Positions 14,808-23,976 of a stretch of DNA of 33,895 nucleotides are shown in pieces. The translations under genes were made by a program, and so were the position numbers. Under the pieces are notes generated by a model. The model was not told the DNA's origin and did no database searches. It saw only the letters and a list, made by a program, of their open reading frames with translations. Location: NCBI RefSeq assembly GCF_018917865.1, contig NZ_JAHLPM010000017.1, positions 1-33,895 of the forward strand. Reading direction: 5' to 3'. Every line of letters begins with the position of its first letter. Position 1 is the stretch's first letter. This DNA is from Tissierella simiarum. Its GTDB lineage: Bacteria > Bacillota > Clostridia > Tissierellales > Tissierellaceae.

Positions 14808-15230
14808 TTATAAAATTCTAAGTATCTCCATGGTGTCCTCTTCCTTTTTTTCTATTATCTTATCAATCTTCTTTACTATAAAATAGGAACCACCTAGAAA
14901 AATTAAACCGATTAAAAAGCTTATCATTTCATAATTGGCTATTTGTAATTTTTTCAACACTTCCATACTTATTACAATACCTACTAGTAGCATTATAAAG
15001 GGAATCATGTAAACTATCATAGCATACTTTAATATATTTTTAGTTTTACCTTTAATCTCTACATAATCTCCTACCTTTGCATTAACTGTATTAGGTAAGT
15101 TTACTATATGGGCTGGTTTATTACAAGCTCCACCACAACTTTTACAATTATCACCGCAAGCAGAAATTCTTTTAACAGCTACTTCCACTTTTTCTCCATT
15201 TACTTTTTTTACAAAACCTACTTGTTCCAT
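14808..15230 (-). CDS. RseC/MucC-family (SoxR-reducing system) membrane protein, 140 aa
   Basis: The N-terminal part carries a cysteine cluster C25-x3-C29-x2-C32-x3-C36 (ISACGDNCKSCGGACNK), likely a redox centre. Two membrane helices follow (about 68-88 and 100-117) and then a charged cytoplasmic tail. This is the RseC/MucC layout; relatives work with Rnf-type electron transport and in reducing SoxR. The ATG follows AGGTGATA, with tcdA ending 11 bases upstream. A redox protein beside a thiol-type repressor is a suggestive pairing. Confidence 0.88.
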   Translation of the reverse strand: MEQVGFVKKVNGEKVEVAVKRISACGDNCKSCGGACNKPAHIVNLPNTVNAKVGDYVEIKGKTKNILKYAMIVYMIPFIMLLVGIVISMEVLKKLQIANYEMISFLIGLIFLGGSYFIVKKIDKIIEKKEEDTMEILRIL

Positions 15231-15241
15231 AATATCACCTC

Positions 15242-15943
15242 CTATAAAGCTATATCCTTTATAACCTCAGAAGCAATTATCAATCCAACTACAGAAGGAA
15301 CAAAAGCAATACTACCGGGTACAGCTTTTCTTAAATGTGAATTTTCTAGATTTACTTTTTTAGGTACTTCTTCAGACCAAACTACCTTAAGACTTTCTAT
15401 TTCTCTTTTTCTAAGCTCATTTCTCATTACTTTAGCTAAAGGGCAAACCTTAGTGCTATAAATATCTCCTATCTTAAACATAGTGGGATTAAGTTTATTT
15501 CCTGCTCCCATAGAGCTTATAATGGGTATACCTATTTCTTTACATTTAACAATTAAGTCTATTTTTGAAGAAATCATATCTATTGCATCTATTACATAGT
15601 CATAAGAAGGTTTAAGAAGCTTTTCTCTAGTTTCTTCATTATATTTTTCCTTATATATAATAACATTTGTCTCCGGATTAATGTCCAAAAGCCTATCTCT
15701 CATAACCTCTACCTTTGGTAGTCCTACAGTTTTATTAGTGGCATGAATTTGCCTGTTAATATTAGTTATATCTATTATATCATAATCTATTAAAACAATG
15801 TTACCTAAACCAGTTCTCACCAAAGCTTCAGCAGCAAAAGATCCTACACCACCAACTCCAAACACAGCTACAGTAGCTTTACTTAGCTTTTCCATACCAT
15901 CTGTACCTAATAGCAGTTCACTTCTTATAAATTGATTACTCAT
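15242..15943 (-). CDS. tcdA: tRNA threonylcarbamoyladenosine dehydratase TcdA, 233 aa
   Basis: TcdA is an E1-like ATP-dependent enzyme that cyclises t6A37 to ct6A in tRNAs. The nucleotide loop is VFGVGGVGSFAAEALVRTG (from residue 28), followed by DYDIIDITNINRQIHA, the E1 signature. Later come YVIDAIDMISSK, SSMGAGNKLNPT and the catalytic-region Cys in STKVCPLAKVMR. The start at 15943 (MSNQFIRSE) is chosen because GGAAGGAGAAT precedes it; a TTG at 15979 gives an unrelated leader inside the upstream hairpin. It follows aspS in the same direction. Confidence 0.94.
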   Translation of the reverse strand: MSNQFIRSELLLGTDGMEKLSKATVAVFGVGGVGSFAAEALVRTGLGNIVLIDYDIIDITNINRQIHATNKTVGLPKVEVMRDRLLDINPETNVIIYKEKYNEETREKLLKPSYDYVIDAIDMISSKIDLIVKCKEIGIPIISSMGAGNKLNPTMFKIGDIYSTKVCPLAKVMRNELRKREIESLKVVWSEEVPKKVNLENSHLRKAVPGSIAFVPSVVGLIIASEVIKDIAL

Positions 15944-15971
15944 TACATTCTCCTTCCAAATATACAGTCTT

Positions 15972-16004
15972 AATAGCAAGGAAATAATTTACTTCCTTGC
16001 TATT
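15972..16004 (-). terminator. Hairpin between aspS and tcdA
   Basis: AATAGCAAGGAA/TTCCTTGCTATT perfect 12-bp stem with a nine-base loop. The T run after it is short, so partial read-through into tcdA is likely. Confidence 0.6.
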
Positions 16005-16032
16005 AAACTCTTAATCCATGATTAAAATAGTA

Positions 16033-17811
16033 TTATTCTAAATCTAATTTTACATGAACTTCTTCTAATTGTTTTTCTGAAACTGTAGTTGGTGCATTAG
16101 TCATTAAACAAGTTGCAGATTGGGTTTTAGGAAAAGCTATAACATCTCGAATATTTGTACTATTAGTAAGTAACATTATAAGTCTATCGAAACCGTAAGC
16201 AATTCCTCCATGAGGTGGTGTACCATATTTAAATGCTTCAAGCAAGAATCCAAATTTGTTCCAAGCCTCTTCTTCACTAAATCCTAAAGCCTTAAACATA
16301 TTTTTTTGAAGATCTGGATTATTGATTCTAATACTTCCTCCACCCATTTCATCTCCATTAATAACTATATCATAAGCTTTAGCCCTAACTTTCTCTGGTT
16401 CAGTTTCAAGTAAATCAATATCTTCTTCCATTGGATGAGTAAATGGATGGTGTTTAGCCACGTATCTGCCTTCTTCTTCATCATATTCAAATAAAGGGAA
16501 TTCTGTTATCCATACTAACTTTAAATCATCTTTTTCAATAATGTCTAATCGCTTAGCTACTTCATTTCTTAAATTGCCTAGACTATCAAATACAACAGAG
16601 GATTTATCGGCTACAAATAAAATTAAATCACCTTTATCTCCTTCCATTCTTTCTAATATATTCTTCATTTCTTCTTCACTAAAAAATTTGGCTATAGGTG
16701 ATGTAATTCCTTCTTCTGTAATTTTAATCCAAGCCAATCCTTTAGCACCAAAAGTTTTTACATAATCTTCTAAGCTTGAAATATCTTTTCTAGTGAATTT
16801 ATCACCATAGCCTTTGACGTTTATTCCTCTAACAGAACCTTGATTTTCTATAGTACTGCTAAATACTTTAAAACCGCAGTTGGCCACAAGATCTGATATA
16901 TCCTTTAATTCAAATCCAAATCGTAAATCTGGCTTATCTACTCCAAACCTCTCCATAGCTTCCTTATATGTCATTCTCTTTATTGGTAGTTCTATCTCTA
17001 TTCCTTTGATCTCTTTAAAAAGATTATAAAGAAGCTTTTCATTAATAGAAATTACATCTTCTACATCTACAAAGGACATTTCAATATCTACTTGAGTAAA
17101 CTCAGGTTGTCTATTGGCTCTTAAGTCTTCATCCCTAAAACACTTTACTATTTGGTAATATCTATCCATACCAGCTACCATTAAAAGTTGTTTCATTAAT
17201 TGTGGAGATTGAGGTAATGCATAGAATTCTCCTGGATTAACCCTACTAGGAACTAAATAGTCTCTAGCTCCTTCTGGAGTTGGTTTTGTCAGCATTGGAG
17301 TTTCTATTTCTACAAAATTATTTTCATCTAAGAAATCCCTAATAACTTTTGCAGTTTTATGTCTCAGTTTTAGGTTTTCCTGCATTGAAGGCTTTCTTAA
17401 ATCTAAATATCTATATTTTAATCTCATTGATTCAGAAACATTATCTTCATCCTTAATATAAATAGGTGTTGTTTCTGCTTCATCTAATATCTTTAATTCT
17501 TCTGCCAATATTTCTACCTCTCCGGTAGGAATCTCTTTGTTAATTGATTGTCTTATTCTTACTTTACCTCTTACTGCCAATACATATTCAGACCTAATTT
17601 TTTCAGCTTTTGCGAATATTTCATCTAATACAGTGTTGTCAAATACTATTTGTGAAATACCTGTAGTATCTCTTAAATCTACAAATATTAAGGAACCTAA
17701 ATTCCTTTCTCTTTGTACCCATCCCATTAACACTACTTCTTCACCCTTATGTTCTGGTCTTAAATCTCCACACATATGAGTTCTTCTCAAATTTCCCATT
17801 TTCTCTCTCAT
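16033..17811 (-). CDS. aspS: Aspartyl-tRNA synthetase, 592 aa
   Basis: This is a class IIb synthetase of the bacterial type. The N-terminal OB fold ([23 protein letters not shown]) binds the anticodon. Motif 2 is [21 protein letters not shown], and the bacterial GAD insertion lies around residues 300-400. Motif 3 is [16 protein letters not shown] 17811 has GAGGAGG upstream. The gene is preceded by a full T-box leader with an aspartate specifier, so expression rises when tRNA-Asp is uncharged. hisS, often its partner upstream in Firmicutes, is absent here. Confidence 0.98.
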   Translation of the reverse strand: MREKMGNLRRTHMCGDLRPEHKGEEVVLMGWVQRERNLGSLIFVDLRDTTGISQIVFDNTVLDEIFAKAEKIRSEYVLAVRGKVRIRQSINKEIPTGEVEILAEELKILDEAETTPIYIKDEDNVSESMRLKYRYLDLRKPSMQENLKLRHKTAKVIRDFLDENNFVEIETPMLTKPTPEGARDYLVPSRVNPGEFYALPQSPQLMKQLLMVAGMDRYYQIVKCFRDEDLRANRQPEFTQVDIEMSFVDVEDVISINEKLLYNLFKEIKGIEIELPIKRMTYKEAMERFGVDKPDLRFGFELKDISDLVANCGFKVFSSTIENQGSVRGINVKGYGDKFTRKDISSLEDYVKTFGAKGLAWIKITEEGITSPIAKFFSEEEMKNILERMEGDKGDLILFVADKSSVVFDSLGNLRNEVAKRLDIIEKDDLKLVWITEFPLFEYDEEEGRYVAKHHPFTHPMEEDIDLLETEPEKVRAKAYDIVINGDEMGGGSIRINNPDLQKNMFKALGFSEEEAWNKFGFLLEAFKYGTPPHGGIAYGFDRLIMLLTNSTNIRDVIAFPKTQSATCLMTNAPTTVSEKQLEEVHVKLDLE

Positions 17812-17825
17812 AAAATTACCTCCTC

Positions 17826-17864
17826 AAAAAATAATAAGTCCCCTCATCTCTGATATTCAGGGAC
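17826..17864 (-). terminator. T-box-regulated terminator of aspS
   Basis: On the minus strand GTCCC pairs with GGGAC (GTCCCT/AGGGGAC) and is followed by TTATTATTTTTT, ending 15 bases before the aspS start. Confidence 0.85.
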
Positions 17865-18064
17865 GAGAGGATCATCTCGCGGTGCCACCCTAATTAGGTA
17901 CTTTCCTCACTCTAAAATTATAACGCATTTCTGCGAACTAATCCTTTCAGATTATTTACTCAAAGATGTCTTCAATAAATATCAGTATCGGATTTCCACC
18001 ACCACCGACTCTCTATTACTAAGGGATCTACCTACTATTCCTTATCTTCGTATTAATTATGTTT
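17826..18064 (-). promoter_or_regulatory. T-box leader (tRNA-Asp sensing) of aspS
   Basis: The T-box sequence AGGGTGGCACCGCG lies on the minus strand over plus 17878-17891, followed by the competing terminator. The 5' half forms Stem I with AGTAATAGAGAG and GGTGG elements. The sequence GAAGACATC places a GAC (Asp) triplet at 17968-17970, in the expected specifier position. Uncharged tRNA-Asp would pair with it and with the T-box bulge to stabilise the antiterminator. The specifier call rests on position and agreement with aspS. Confidence 0.95.
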
Positions 18065-18070
18065 TTATCC

Positions 18071-18099
18071 ATTATAAAATAAAAAATATATAGTGTCAA
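18071..18099 (-). promoter_or_regulatory. Sigma-A promoter of the aspS T-box transcript
   Basis: Perfect TTGACA (18094-18099), a 17-base spacer, and TATAAT (18071-18076) on the minus strand. Confidence 0.9.
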
Positions 18100-18137
18100 G
18101 GATTGAAGTAGATAATAATAAGTTTTACATTATCTTA

Positions 18138-18635
18138 TCATGCTTCAAAAATCTGGGTAATACACTGAACATCATCAATGACTCTTTCATTCTCTATATA
18201 ATCAATGTTATTATTGGCATAATAGTTATGCCAGAAACCTATTGCAGGTTTGTTTTCTGCTAATTGTGCTATAATATATTTGCCTTTATATTTTTCTAAT
18301 AATTTATTTATAGCTTCAGTTCCAAGACCTTTTTTTCTGTAACTTTTTAAAATAAAAAATTCATGTACGCAAAAATCCACATTTTTAGGTACAAATTTTC
18401 CTGAATTCAAAAGAATAAATCCTGCTAGATTTTCTTTAGAATATATGAAAAAAGGTTTTAAATCTTCTTCTTTGAAATAGAATTCTATTCCCTCATATTC
18501 AAATAACCCTGTATCACCTATTTTTAGATCATTAGTATATTCAGATAAATCATGTAAATATAAAGTCATCAAATTTTTAAAAACACTTTCTGATTCATAT
18601 GTAATTGGAACTAATTTTACTCTATTTTCAATCAT
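18138..18635 (-). CDS. GNAT N-acetyltransferase, 165 aa
   Basis: This is a single GNAT domain. Motif A is HEFFILKSYRKKGLGTEAIN, with the acetyl-CoA pyrophosphate loop RKKGLGT. Motif B is IIAQLAENKPAIGFWHNYY, the usual Asn-x-x-A-x-x-F-(W/Y) segment. The N-terminal half has an acidic hydrophobic core (FEYEGIEFYFKEED). ATG 18635 (MIENRVKL) is chosen because GGGGGAA lies upstream; the longer frame to 18677 has none. The substrate is unknown. It is the first of six GNAT genes on this strand within 9 kb. Confidence 0.85.
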   Translation of the reverse strand: MIENRVKLVPITYESESVFKNLMTLYLHDLSEYTNDLKIGDTGLFEYEGIEFYFKEEDLKPFFIYSKENLAGFILLNSGKFVPKNVDFCVHEFFILKSYRKKGLGTEAINKLLEKYKGKYIIAQLAENKPAIGFWHNYYANNNIDYIENERVIDDVQCITQIFEA

Positions 18636-18785
18636 ATATATTCCCCCTATCAATAGCATTATATCATGTTGTAACATTAATACCTATATCCTATATCTTA
18701 TTTAATTAACATTTTAAATGATAAATATTATTATAATTGGGTATTTATTAATAAATTTAAATATTATTTCAGGAGTGAATAGTTA

Positions 18786-19607
18786 ATGGAAACATTAAGT
18801 TTATTTGAAAAAATAATTTCTCAGTCTAAAGACATAAATAACTTACCTACATTATCTGAAATATTTGAAGAGTTAGAGAATCAAGCAAAGATAAATAACT
18901 ATGATTATGATGAAGAAACAGATAAAATGTTTGATAATTGGAATGAATCTAAAATCACATTGTTGGATGGCTCTCAGATAGAATTAATCGCCTATAAAAC
19001 TTGTATATTACATTCTTTTCATGATATTGAAAGAGAATATTCCTATAGAATTGGTGACAATTTATATCTTTGTGCAAGTTGTCTTACAATTTTAGTAGAG
19101 CATAAATATTTATGTGAAAAATACTATACTTACAGTTCTGAAAATTTGCTTTTCCCTAAAAAATGGGATAAAAATAGAGTAATTCTTTGGATTCGAAATT
19201 CAGAAAAAAGGCAAGAAGAATACTTTTCAAGAAGAAATAACTATTTAAATTATCAATACGATTATTTTAACGATGAAGATGATAATTATGACGATGAAGA
19301 TTATTTCAATAATGAAGAATACATATTGTTTCAAGAAGAAGTAAATAAAATTAAAGAAGAGAGAAATAATATATGGAAACAAGAAGAATGTCAAATTCTC
19401 TATAAAAAGCTTATTGATTATGCTGGTGGTTCATTACATTTAAAAAAATCTCAATTACAACAAGCTAAAGATATGGCAATTTCAGCAATCCAAAAAAATA
19501 AAACTCCAGACTTTAAAAAACTAAAAAATAGAGTAGAACAAGAAAATGAAAAAGATTTAAAACGAAAGAAAAAGAAACAAATGAAAAAGGAACGACAAGG
19601 AAACTAG
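18786..19607 (+). CDS. Unrecognised protein with acidic stretch and basic tail, 273 aa
   Basis: I do not recognise this family. Residues 1-130 look globular, with one CxxC (LCASC, near residue 98) and a second Cys at KYLCEKYY. A Tyr/Asp/Glu/Asn-rich run spans about residues 146-180 (YFNDEDDNYDDEDYFNNEE). A predicted helical part follows (SQLQQAKDMAISAIQKNK), then an almost purely Lys/Arg tail (RKKKKQMKKERQ). The ATG has AGGAG ten bases upstream. It is the only rightward gene between 18 and 33 kb and has its own terminator. The basic tail may bind nucleic acid; that is a guess from composition. Confidence 0.75.
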   Translation: METLSLFEKIISQSKDINNLPTLSEIFEELENQAKINNYDYDEETDKMFDNWNESKITLLDGSQIELIAYKTCILHSFHDIEREYSYRIGDNLYLCASCLTILVEHKYLCEKYYTYSSENLLFPKKWDKNRVILWIRNSEKRQEEYFSRRNNYLNYQYDYFNDEDDNYDDEDYFNNEEYILFQEEVNKIKEERNNIWKQEECQILYKKLIDYAGGSLHLKKSQLQQAKDMAISAIQKNKTPDFKKLKNRVEQENEKDLKRKKKKQMKKERQGN

Positions 19608-19656
19608 TAGTAGGGAGTCTGGATCAAGTCAGGCTCCCTACTTATATACCTTTTTT
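19608..19656 (+). terminator. Terminator after the 273-aa gene
   Basis: AGTAGGGAG/CTCCCTACT outer stem (19608-19616/19634-19642) with inner TCTG/CAGG pairing, followed by TTTTTT at 19651-19656. It ends against the stop of the convergent methyltransferase gene. Confidence 0.8.
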
Positions 19657-20830
19657 ATTTAATTGCTTCTTTTAATTTATCTCCAAACTCTTTTTCAATA
19701 TATAAATCATTTAGCCCCCAAAATTCTTTAAATTTTATATATGATTCTACAGCTTTCTCATTATTCATACCATCAGCTTTTATTGCCCTTATTAATATAT
19801 TTTTAGGAGTATGTTCCATATCAATAAATTCAAGTAACTGTACTTGATACCCTAGTATTTCTAGTACATTAGCTCTAAGGCTATCTGTCACTAAAGATGA
19901 TAACTTTTCTTTTATTATTCCATGGCTTAACATTGGTTCTAATATTGGATTTTGAATTTTATCATAAAATTCATGCTGGCAACATGGCACTGAAAGTATA
20001 GCCTCAGCTTCCCAATTTACAGCTTTTACTAATGCTGCATCAGTAGCAGTATCACAAGCATGTAGTGTTACCACCATATCCACTTTGTCAAAATCATTAT
20101 AATCTTTAATATCGCCATGTATAAATTTGAGTCTATTATAATTTAAATCCATAGCTACTTCGTTGCAAAAATTAATTACATCTCTTTTTAAATCAAGTCC
20201 TATTATATTTACATCTAAATTTAATACATTTACTAGATAATGATATAATGCAAAAGTTAAATAAGATTTTCCGCATCCAAAATCTATAATATTTAACCCT
20301 TTATCTGTCTTTATTTTTGGAATAACATCAACTACCATTTCTAAAAATCTATTTATCTGTCTAAATTTATCATATCTCTTTGAAAGAACCTTTCCATTCT
20401 CATTCATTACTCCAAGCCTTATAAGGAAATCACAGGGCTCTCCATCTTCTATTATATAAGTCTTTTTTCTATTATGAGATAAATATACTTTCTCTTTTGT
20501 AGGTTTCTTTTTTAATATTGTTACTTTTTCTCTCTTACTTATTAATATATGGTAGTCTGATTCTTTTGCAAAAATTACACCTTGTTTAAAATTTTCATCT
20601 AAAAGGTTTACTATTTCATTAATTGATTCAGCAAGCTCTAGATTCTTATGTAATACCTTATTTTTATAATTATAGGCAAACTGAAGTTTCATATTACCTT
20701 TTATAAGCACTGGTTTTATAGTAACCTTATTAAAGTTATTCTCATCTTTCTTCCTAACACCACTAAGTACTGCATATATAATTTCTTCATTTAATATAAT
20801 GTCATTTAGTAATTTTATAACCTCATTCAT
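19655..20830 (-). CDS. SAM-dependent methyltransferase (Methyltransf_32 type), 391 aa
   Basis: A poorly conserved N-terminal domain (1-150) precedes a class I methyltransferase fold. Motif I is IIDFGCGKSYLTF (181-193), the acidic residue ending strand 2 is in IIGLDLKRDV, and motif IV-like VVTLHACDTATD is at 253-264. The hallmark ILSVPCCQHEF (278-288) is shared with the METTL25/GSTCD-like group. That group is thought to act on RNA or protein; the substrate here is unknown. ATG follows GGAGAT. It lies at the head of the leftward enzyme island but reads toward the convergent 273-aa gene. Confidence 0.88.
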   Translation of the reverse strand: MNEVIKLLNDIILNEEIIYAVLSGVRKKDENNFNKVTIKPVLIKGNMKLQFAYNYKNKVLHKNLELAESINEIVNLLDENFKQGVIFAKESDYHILISKREKVTILKKKPTKEKVYLSHNRKKTYIIEDGEPCDFLIRLGVMNENGKVLSKRYDKFRQINRFLEMVVDVIPKIKTDKGLNIIDFGCGKSYLTFALYHYLVNVLNLDVNIIGLDLKRDVINFCNEVAMDLNYNRLKFIHGDIKDYNDFDKVDMVVTLHACDTATDAALVKAVNWEAEAILSVPCCQHEFYDKIQNPILEPMLSHGIIKEKLSSLVTDSLRANVLEILGYQVQLLEFIDMEHTPKNILIRAIKADGMNNEKAVESYIKFKEFWGLNDLYIEKEFGDKLKEAIK

Positions 20831-20890
20831 CTTTATATCTCCTTAATATCATTTAAAATTTTATTCTCAAAATACGCAATAGCAATATTT

Positions 20891-21769
20891 TTAGTCTTTC
20901 ATAATTCTTTCAATTTCCTTTAATACAAATTCAGTATATTCATTATCCTTGGCTACCTTACCAATACTATAAAAGTGCATGTAAATCAGTACAGTACAAT
21001 AATTTAATGCTTTCTTATCATATGAACCATATTTATTATAGCCTTCCAAAAAAGCTTCCCGTTCAACTCTAGTTTTCATAAATCTTTGTAATGGCCGTAA
21101 AATCAATGCCCAGGCAATGTCAAATTCTTTCCACCCTACACCACATAGTTCCCAATCCAATACGGAAGAAATATTTCCATCTTTCCATAATATATTTGCA
21201 TAATGATGGTCTCCATGTATAAAAGTCATTGTTTTAGCCAAAGGTTCGTTTTCAGCCAGCCAATCACCTGCTTTTATAAGGTTAAATTTCTTTAAATATT
21301 CATCATCAGGATGAAAATGAAATTTTCTTGGCTTTACATTATCCCAACTTAAATCTAATGAGTGAATTTTTCCAAGATTCTCCCCGAATTTAGGCATATA
21401 ATGTAAAGATTGATCAAGAATTTCATTTTCTTCATATATAGAAAGTATGTTAGATAGTCGCTTTCCTTGGACTTCTAATGTGGCTATAAATGGATACTTA
21501 TATTTTATATTACTATCAATAATCTGAGGCACTAATATATTCGAATTGCTAAGTTTATTAATAGCTTCTATTTCATTTTCAATATCTGCACCAATTTGAC
21601 GAGATACCTTTAAATAAAAATTAATCAGCTCTCCATTTTTTATACCACTACATTGAAATACATCATTTCCTGCATGGGGATAGCCATCTACCGATAAAAG
21701 TTTTATATCCTTCGATAAAGGAATCAAGAAAGAATCTATTATTGGCTCTCTCCATTTTTTTATTCCCAT
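20891..21769 (-). CDS. Aminoglycoside-phosphotransferase-like kinase, 292 aa
   Basis: This is an APH-fold small-molecule kinase. In the N lobe, Lys54 lies in INFYLKVSR, with EIEAINKL as the paired Glu helix. The catalytic loop is FIHGDHHYANIL (Asp187, Asn192), and the Mg-binding motif SVLDWELCG has Asp205 in the place of the kinase DFG Asp. Substrates of the family range from aminoglycosides and macrolides to choline, so the target is open. ATG 21769 is chosen because GGGAG lies eight bases upstream; the TTG at 21784 overlaps that site. It sits just downstream of tmrB on the same strand. Confidence 0.88.
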   Translation of the reverse strand: MGIKKWREPIIDSFLIPLSKDIKLLSVDGYPHAGNDVFQCSGIKNGELINFYLKVSRQIGADIENEIEAINKLSNSNILVPQIIDSNIKYKYPFIATLEVQGKRLSNILSIYEENEILDQSLHYMPKFGENLGKIHSLDLSWDNVKPRKFHFHPDDEYLKKFNLIKAGDWLAENEPLAKTMTFIHGDHHYANILWKDGNISSVLDWELCGVGWKEFDIAWALILRPLQRFMKTRVEREAFLEGYNKYGSYDKKALNYCTVLIYMHFYSIGKVAKDNEYTEFVLKEIERIMKD

Positions 21770-21817
21770 ATTAATTTCTCCCAACTATATCTTTAAAATT
21801 CATTATAGTATACAAGT

Positions 21818-22411
21818 CTAAAATAATCTTATATGTTTAAACCATATTCTAAGCTTATACACTTTTTTCTCAATGAAATTTCGATTATCTAGCAATAAAT
21901 CAAACTTACATAATTCAGCTATATAATCAACTACTTCATATATTGTCATTTTATCTGTATTTATATGTTCCTTAAAAACAGGACTACTTAGAGCATTTAG
22001 ACACCTATCAATTTGCCTAGCAGGCCATGAATTTTTCCCATCGCCTCTTTTCCTTAGTCTTTTAAGTAAAGTTTCTTTGCTTGCCATCAAGGTAAAATGC
22101 TTAATATCAACGCCTTTCTGCTGTAGCCTTCCTATTATTTCATTATAATAAATTTCACTTGTAATAGTCATAGGAACAATAATAATACCATTATGATTAT
22201 TAATAAAATATTCAAGCATTTGATAATTAAATTGTCTCCACATAGGGAAATCTTGAAAATCGTTTAATTTCAATTTCTTAGGTACATTATCTCGAATAAA
22301 ATATCCAACTTCTTCTGGATCATATACATATGAGTTCTTTAATCGTCTATTCAATTCATAAGCTACATTTGTTTTTCCACTACCAAATGCTCCGTTAATC
22401 CAAACAATCAT
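21818..22411 (-). CDS. tmrB: TmrB-like nucleotide-binding protein, tunicamycin-resistance type, 197 aa
   Basis: The start MIVWINGAFGSGKT (Walker A, 7-14) and later IIVPMTI, NEIIGRL, FTLMASKETLLKRL and GKNSW-x-A-(R/K)-QIDRC closely match my memory of Bacillus subtilis TmrB, including the 197-residue length. The protein ends in a basic amphipathic helix (YKLRIWFKHIRLF), like the membrane-attaching helix of TmrB. TmrB is an ATP-binding protein that confers tunicamycin resistance. ATG 22411 has GGAGGTAACT directly upstream; the longer frame to 22423 does not fit. It sits between a GNAT and an APH-like kinase gene. Confidence 0.9.
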   Translation of the reverse strand: MIVWINGAFGSGKTNVAYELNRRLKNSYVYDPEEVGYFIRDNVPKKLKLNDFQDFPMWRQFNYQMLEYFINNHNGIIIVPMTITSEIYYNEIIGRLQQKGVDIKHFTLMASKETLLKRLRKRGDGKNSWPARQIDRCLNALSSPVFKEHINTDKMTIYEVVDYIAELCKFDLLLDNRNFIEKKVYKLRIWFKHIRLF

Positions 22412-22452
22412 AGTTACCTCCAAGTATTTATCATATATTATTTATTTATTTT

Positions 22453-22995
22453 TTATAAATTTAAATTAGGAACATTTATCCAATACCTTTGAACAATATT
22501 ACCATCTTCTTCAATAACTTCATTTTCTAATATTCCACCATTAGCAAGTATAGTCCTAGCTGATGCTATATTATCCTTATCACATGTAACAAGTACTCTT
22601 TTAATACCAATCTCTTTACATTTTTCTAGTGCCATTTTAAGCATCATCTTTGCATATCCTTTTTTTCTTTCTGCTGGGCGAATCCCATATCCTATATGAC
22701 CTCCTGTACTTAGCAAATCATCATTTAAATAATGACGTATGCTAATTGCTCCGAGAATTTTCTCATCACTATTTATTAAAAAATATGTGTCTGAAGAAAC
22801 ATATCCAGACGGACATGTATCTTTATTTCTACAAGATTTAATATAATTCAGCCAAGTAATATAATCCATCTCTCTTCTTTTAATTACACCAGGGTATATT
22901 CTTCCTCCAACATTTATCCATTCATTCATCATATTAATATATGCAGCTTCATGTTCTTCAGATGGCAATACTAAATATACTCTATCCAAACTCAT
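22453..22995 (-). CDS. GNAT N-acetyltransferase, 180 aa
   Basis: The order is an N-terminal EHEAAYINMMNEW helix, a YFLINSDEKILGAISIRHYL strand pair, motif A GHIGYGIRPAERKKGYAKMM, then VLVTCDKDNIASARTILANG, and a YWINVP end. This is the pattern of Firmicute acetyltransferases of the RimJ/YkkB kind acting on unknown small substrates or N-termini. The ATG follows GGGGAGGT. It is 41 bases upstream of tmrB and likely co-transcribed with it. Confidence 0.88.
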   Translation of the reverse strand: MSLDRVYLVLPSEEHEAAYINMMNEWINVGGRIYPGVIKRREMDYITWLNYIKSCRNKDTCPSGYVSSDTYFLINSDEKILGAISIRHYLNDDLLSTGGHIGYGIRPAERKKGYAKMMLKMALEKCKEIGIKRVLVTCDKDNIASARTILANGGILENEVIEEDGNIVQRYWINVPNLNL

Positions 22996-23080
22996 TTACC
23001 TCCCCTTTCAAATTTTCCTTTTCTGTATCTAAATTTGTTCAATAATTCAGAATTTCTGATAGAAAAGTTCATTTATAAAT

Positions 23081-23869
23081 CTAATCTTTTCTTAAAACAT
23101 ACCAAATATCATCGCCAATAAATCCACAACTTCTATATAATCTTTCAGCATTCGTTTTATTATCTAATTCCCCAGAAACTGTAGTGAAATCAGCATACTG
23201 ACCTAGACGTTTTAATAATTCAATAACAAGCACTTTTCCCAATTTATTGCCATGGTAATCAGGAAGTACCTGAACCCACTCCAGAGTCCCTTCCTTAATA
23301 TTTATATCTAGTTCAGCTATTCCGAGAGCAACTGGTTTTTCTCTTTTTTTATCTATTACCCATATCCATAAATTCTTCTGAAATACATGATGTCTTGTCC
23401 ATTTAGTTACTTCTTTTACGCTAGGTTTAATATTATCATAGCAATGACATATTAATTCTGAGACCATATGTAATTCTGAATCAATATTAACATCTCTAAT
23501 ATAATAATCATCTGAAATCTTAATATCTGGAATATCTCTATTATTATGTATCAATTTAAAATATGCTTTTACACTTGAAAATTTTTCTTTCAAATTATCA
23601 TTGAGTTGTCTCTCATGGACAACCATCATCTTAAATAGATTTATATCTTTTTCATCTATATCAATATAATTTTTATCTCTATCCCAAAATGTATACAACA
23701 TATTGCTATTCCAAAGCTTTAGATTTTTAACCTCATCATCTTCTAATATAAAATTACTATTAAAATTATTAATCTGCACTAGTGTTTTCCATAAAGCATT
23801 TGGTAGTATTCTACATGGATTTTTAATATAAATATTTGTTAGTGCTTCTGAAAATGATTCTATTCCCAT
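23081..23869 (-). CDS. GNAT N-acetyltransferase with N-terminal extension, 262 aa
   Basis: Residues 1-120 form an extra region typical of two-domain GNATs in which the first domain is degenerate (IKNPCRILPNALWKTL, KLWNSNMLYTFWDRD). Residues 125-262 hold the active GNAT domain: strand WVIDKKREKPVALGIAEL, motif A EWVQVLPDYHGNKLGKVLVI, and C-terminal AERLYRSCGFIGDD. The ATG is preceded by AAGGAGTG. The 85-base gap to the neighbouring acetyltransferase shows no terminator. Substrate unknown. Confidence 0.85.
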   Translation of the reverse strand: MGIESFSEALTNIYIKNPCRILPNALWKTLVQINNFNSNFILEDDEVKNLKLWNSNMLYTFWDRDKNYIDIDEKDINLFKMMVVHERQLNDNLKEKFSSVKAYFKLIHNNRDIPDIKISDDYYIRDVNIDSELHMVSELICHCYDNIKPSVKEVTKWTRHHVFQKNLWIWVIDKKREKPVALGIAELDINIKEGTLEWVQVLPDYHGNKLGKVLVIELLKRLGQYADFTTVSGELDNKTNAERLYRSCGFIGDDIWYVLRKD

Positions 23870-23976
23870 TTTAACACTCCTTCAAATAACTAATTAATAA
23901 TCATTATTTAGATTATATAGTACTTTATCGATAATTACTTAAAATTTAATAATAAAAAATAGATAGTCTTTGAACC

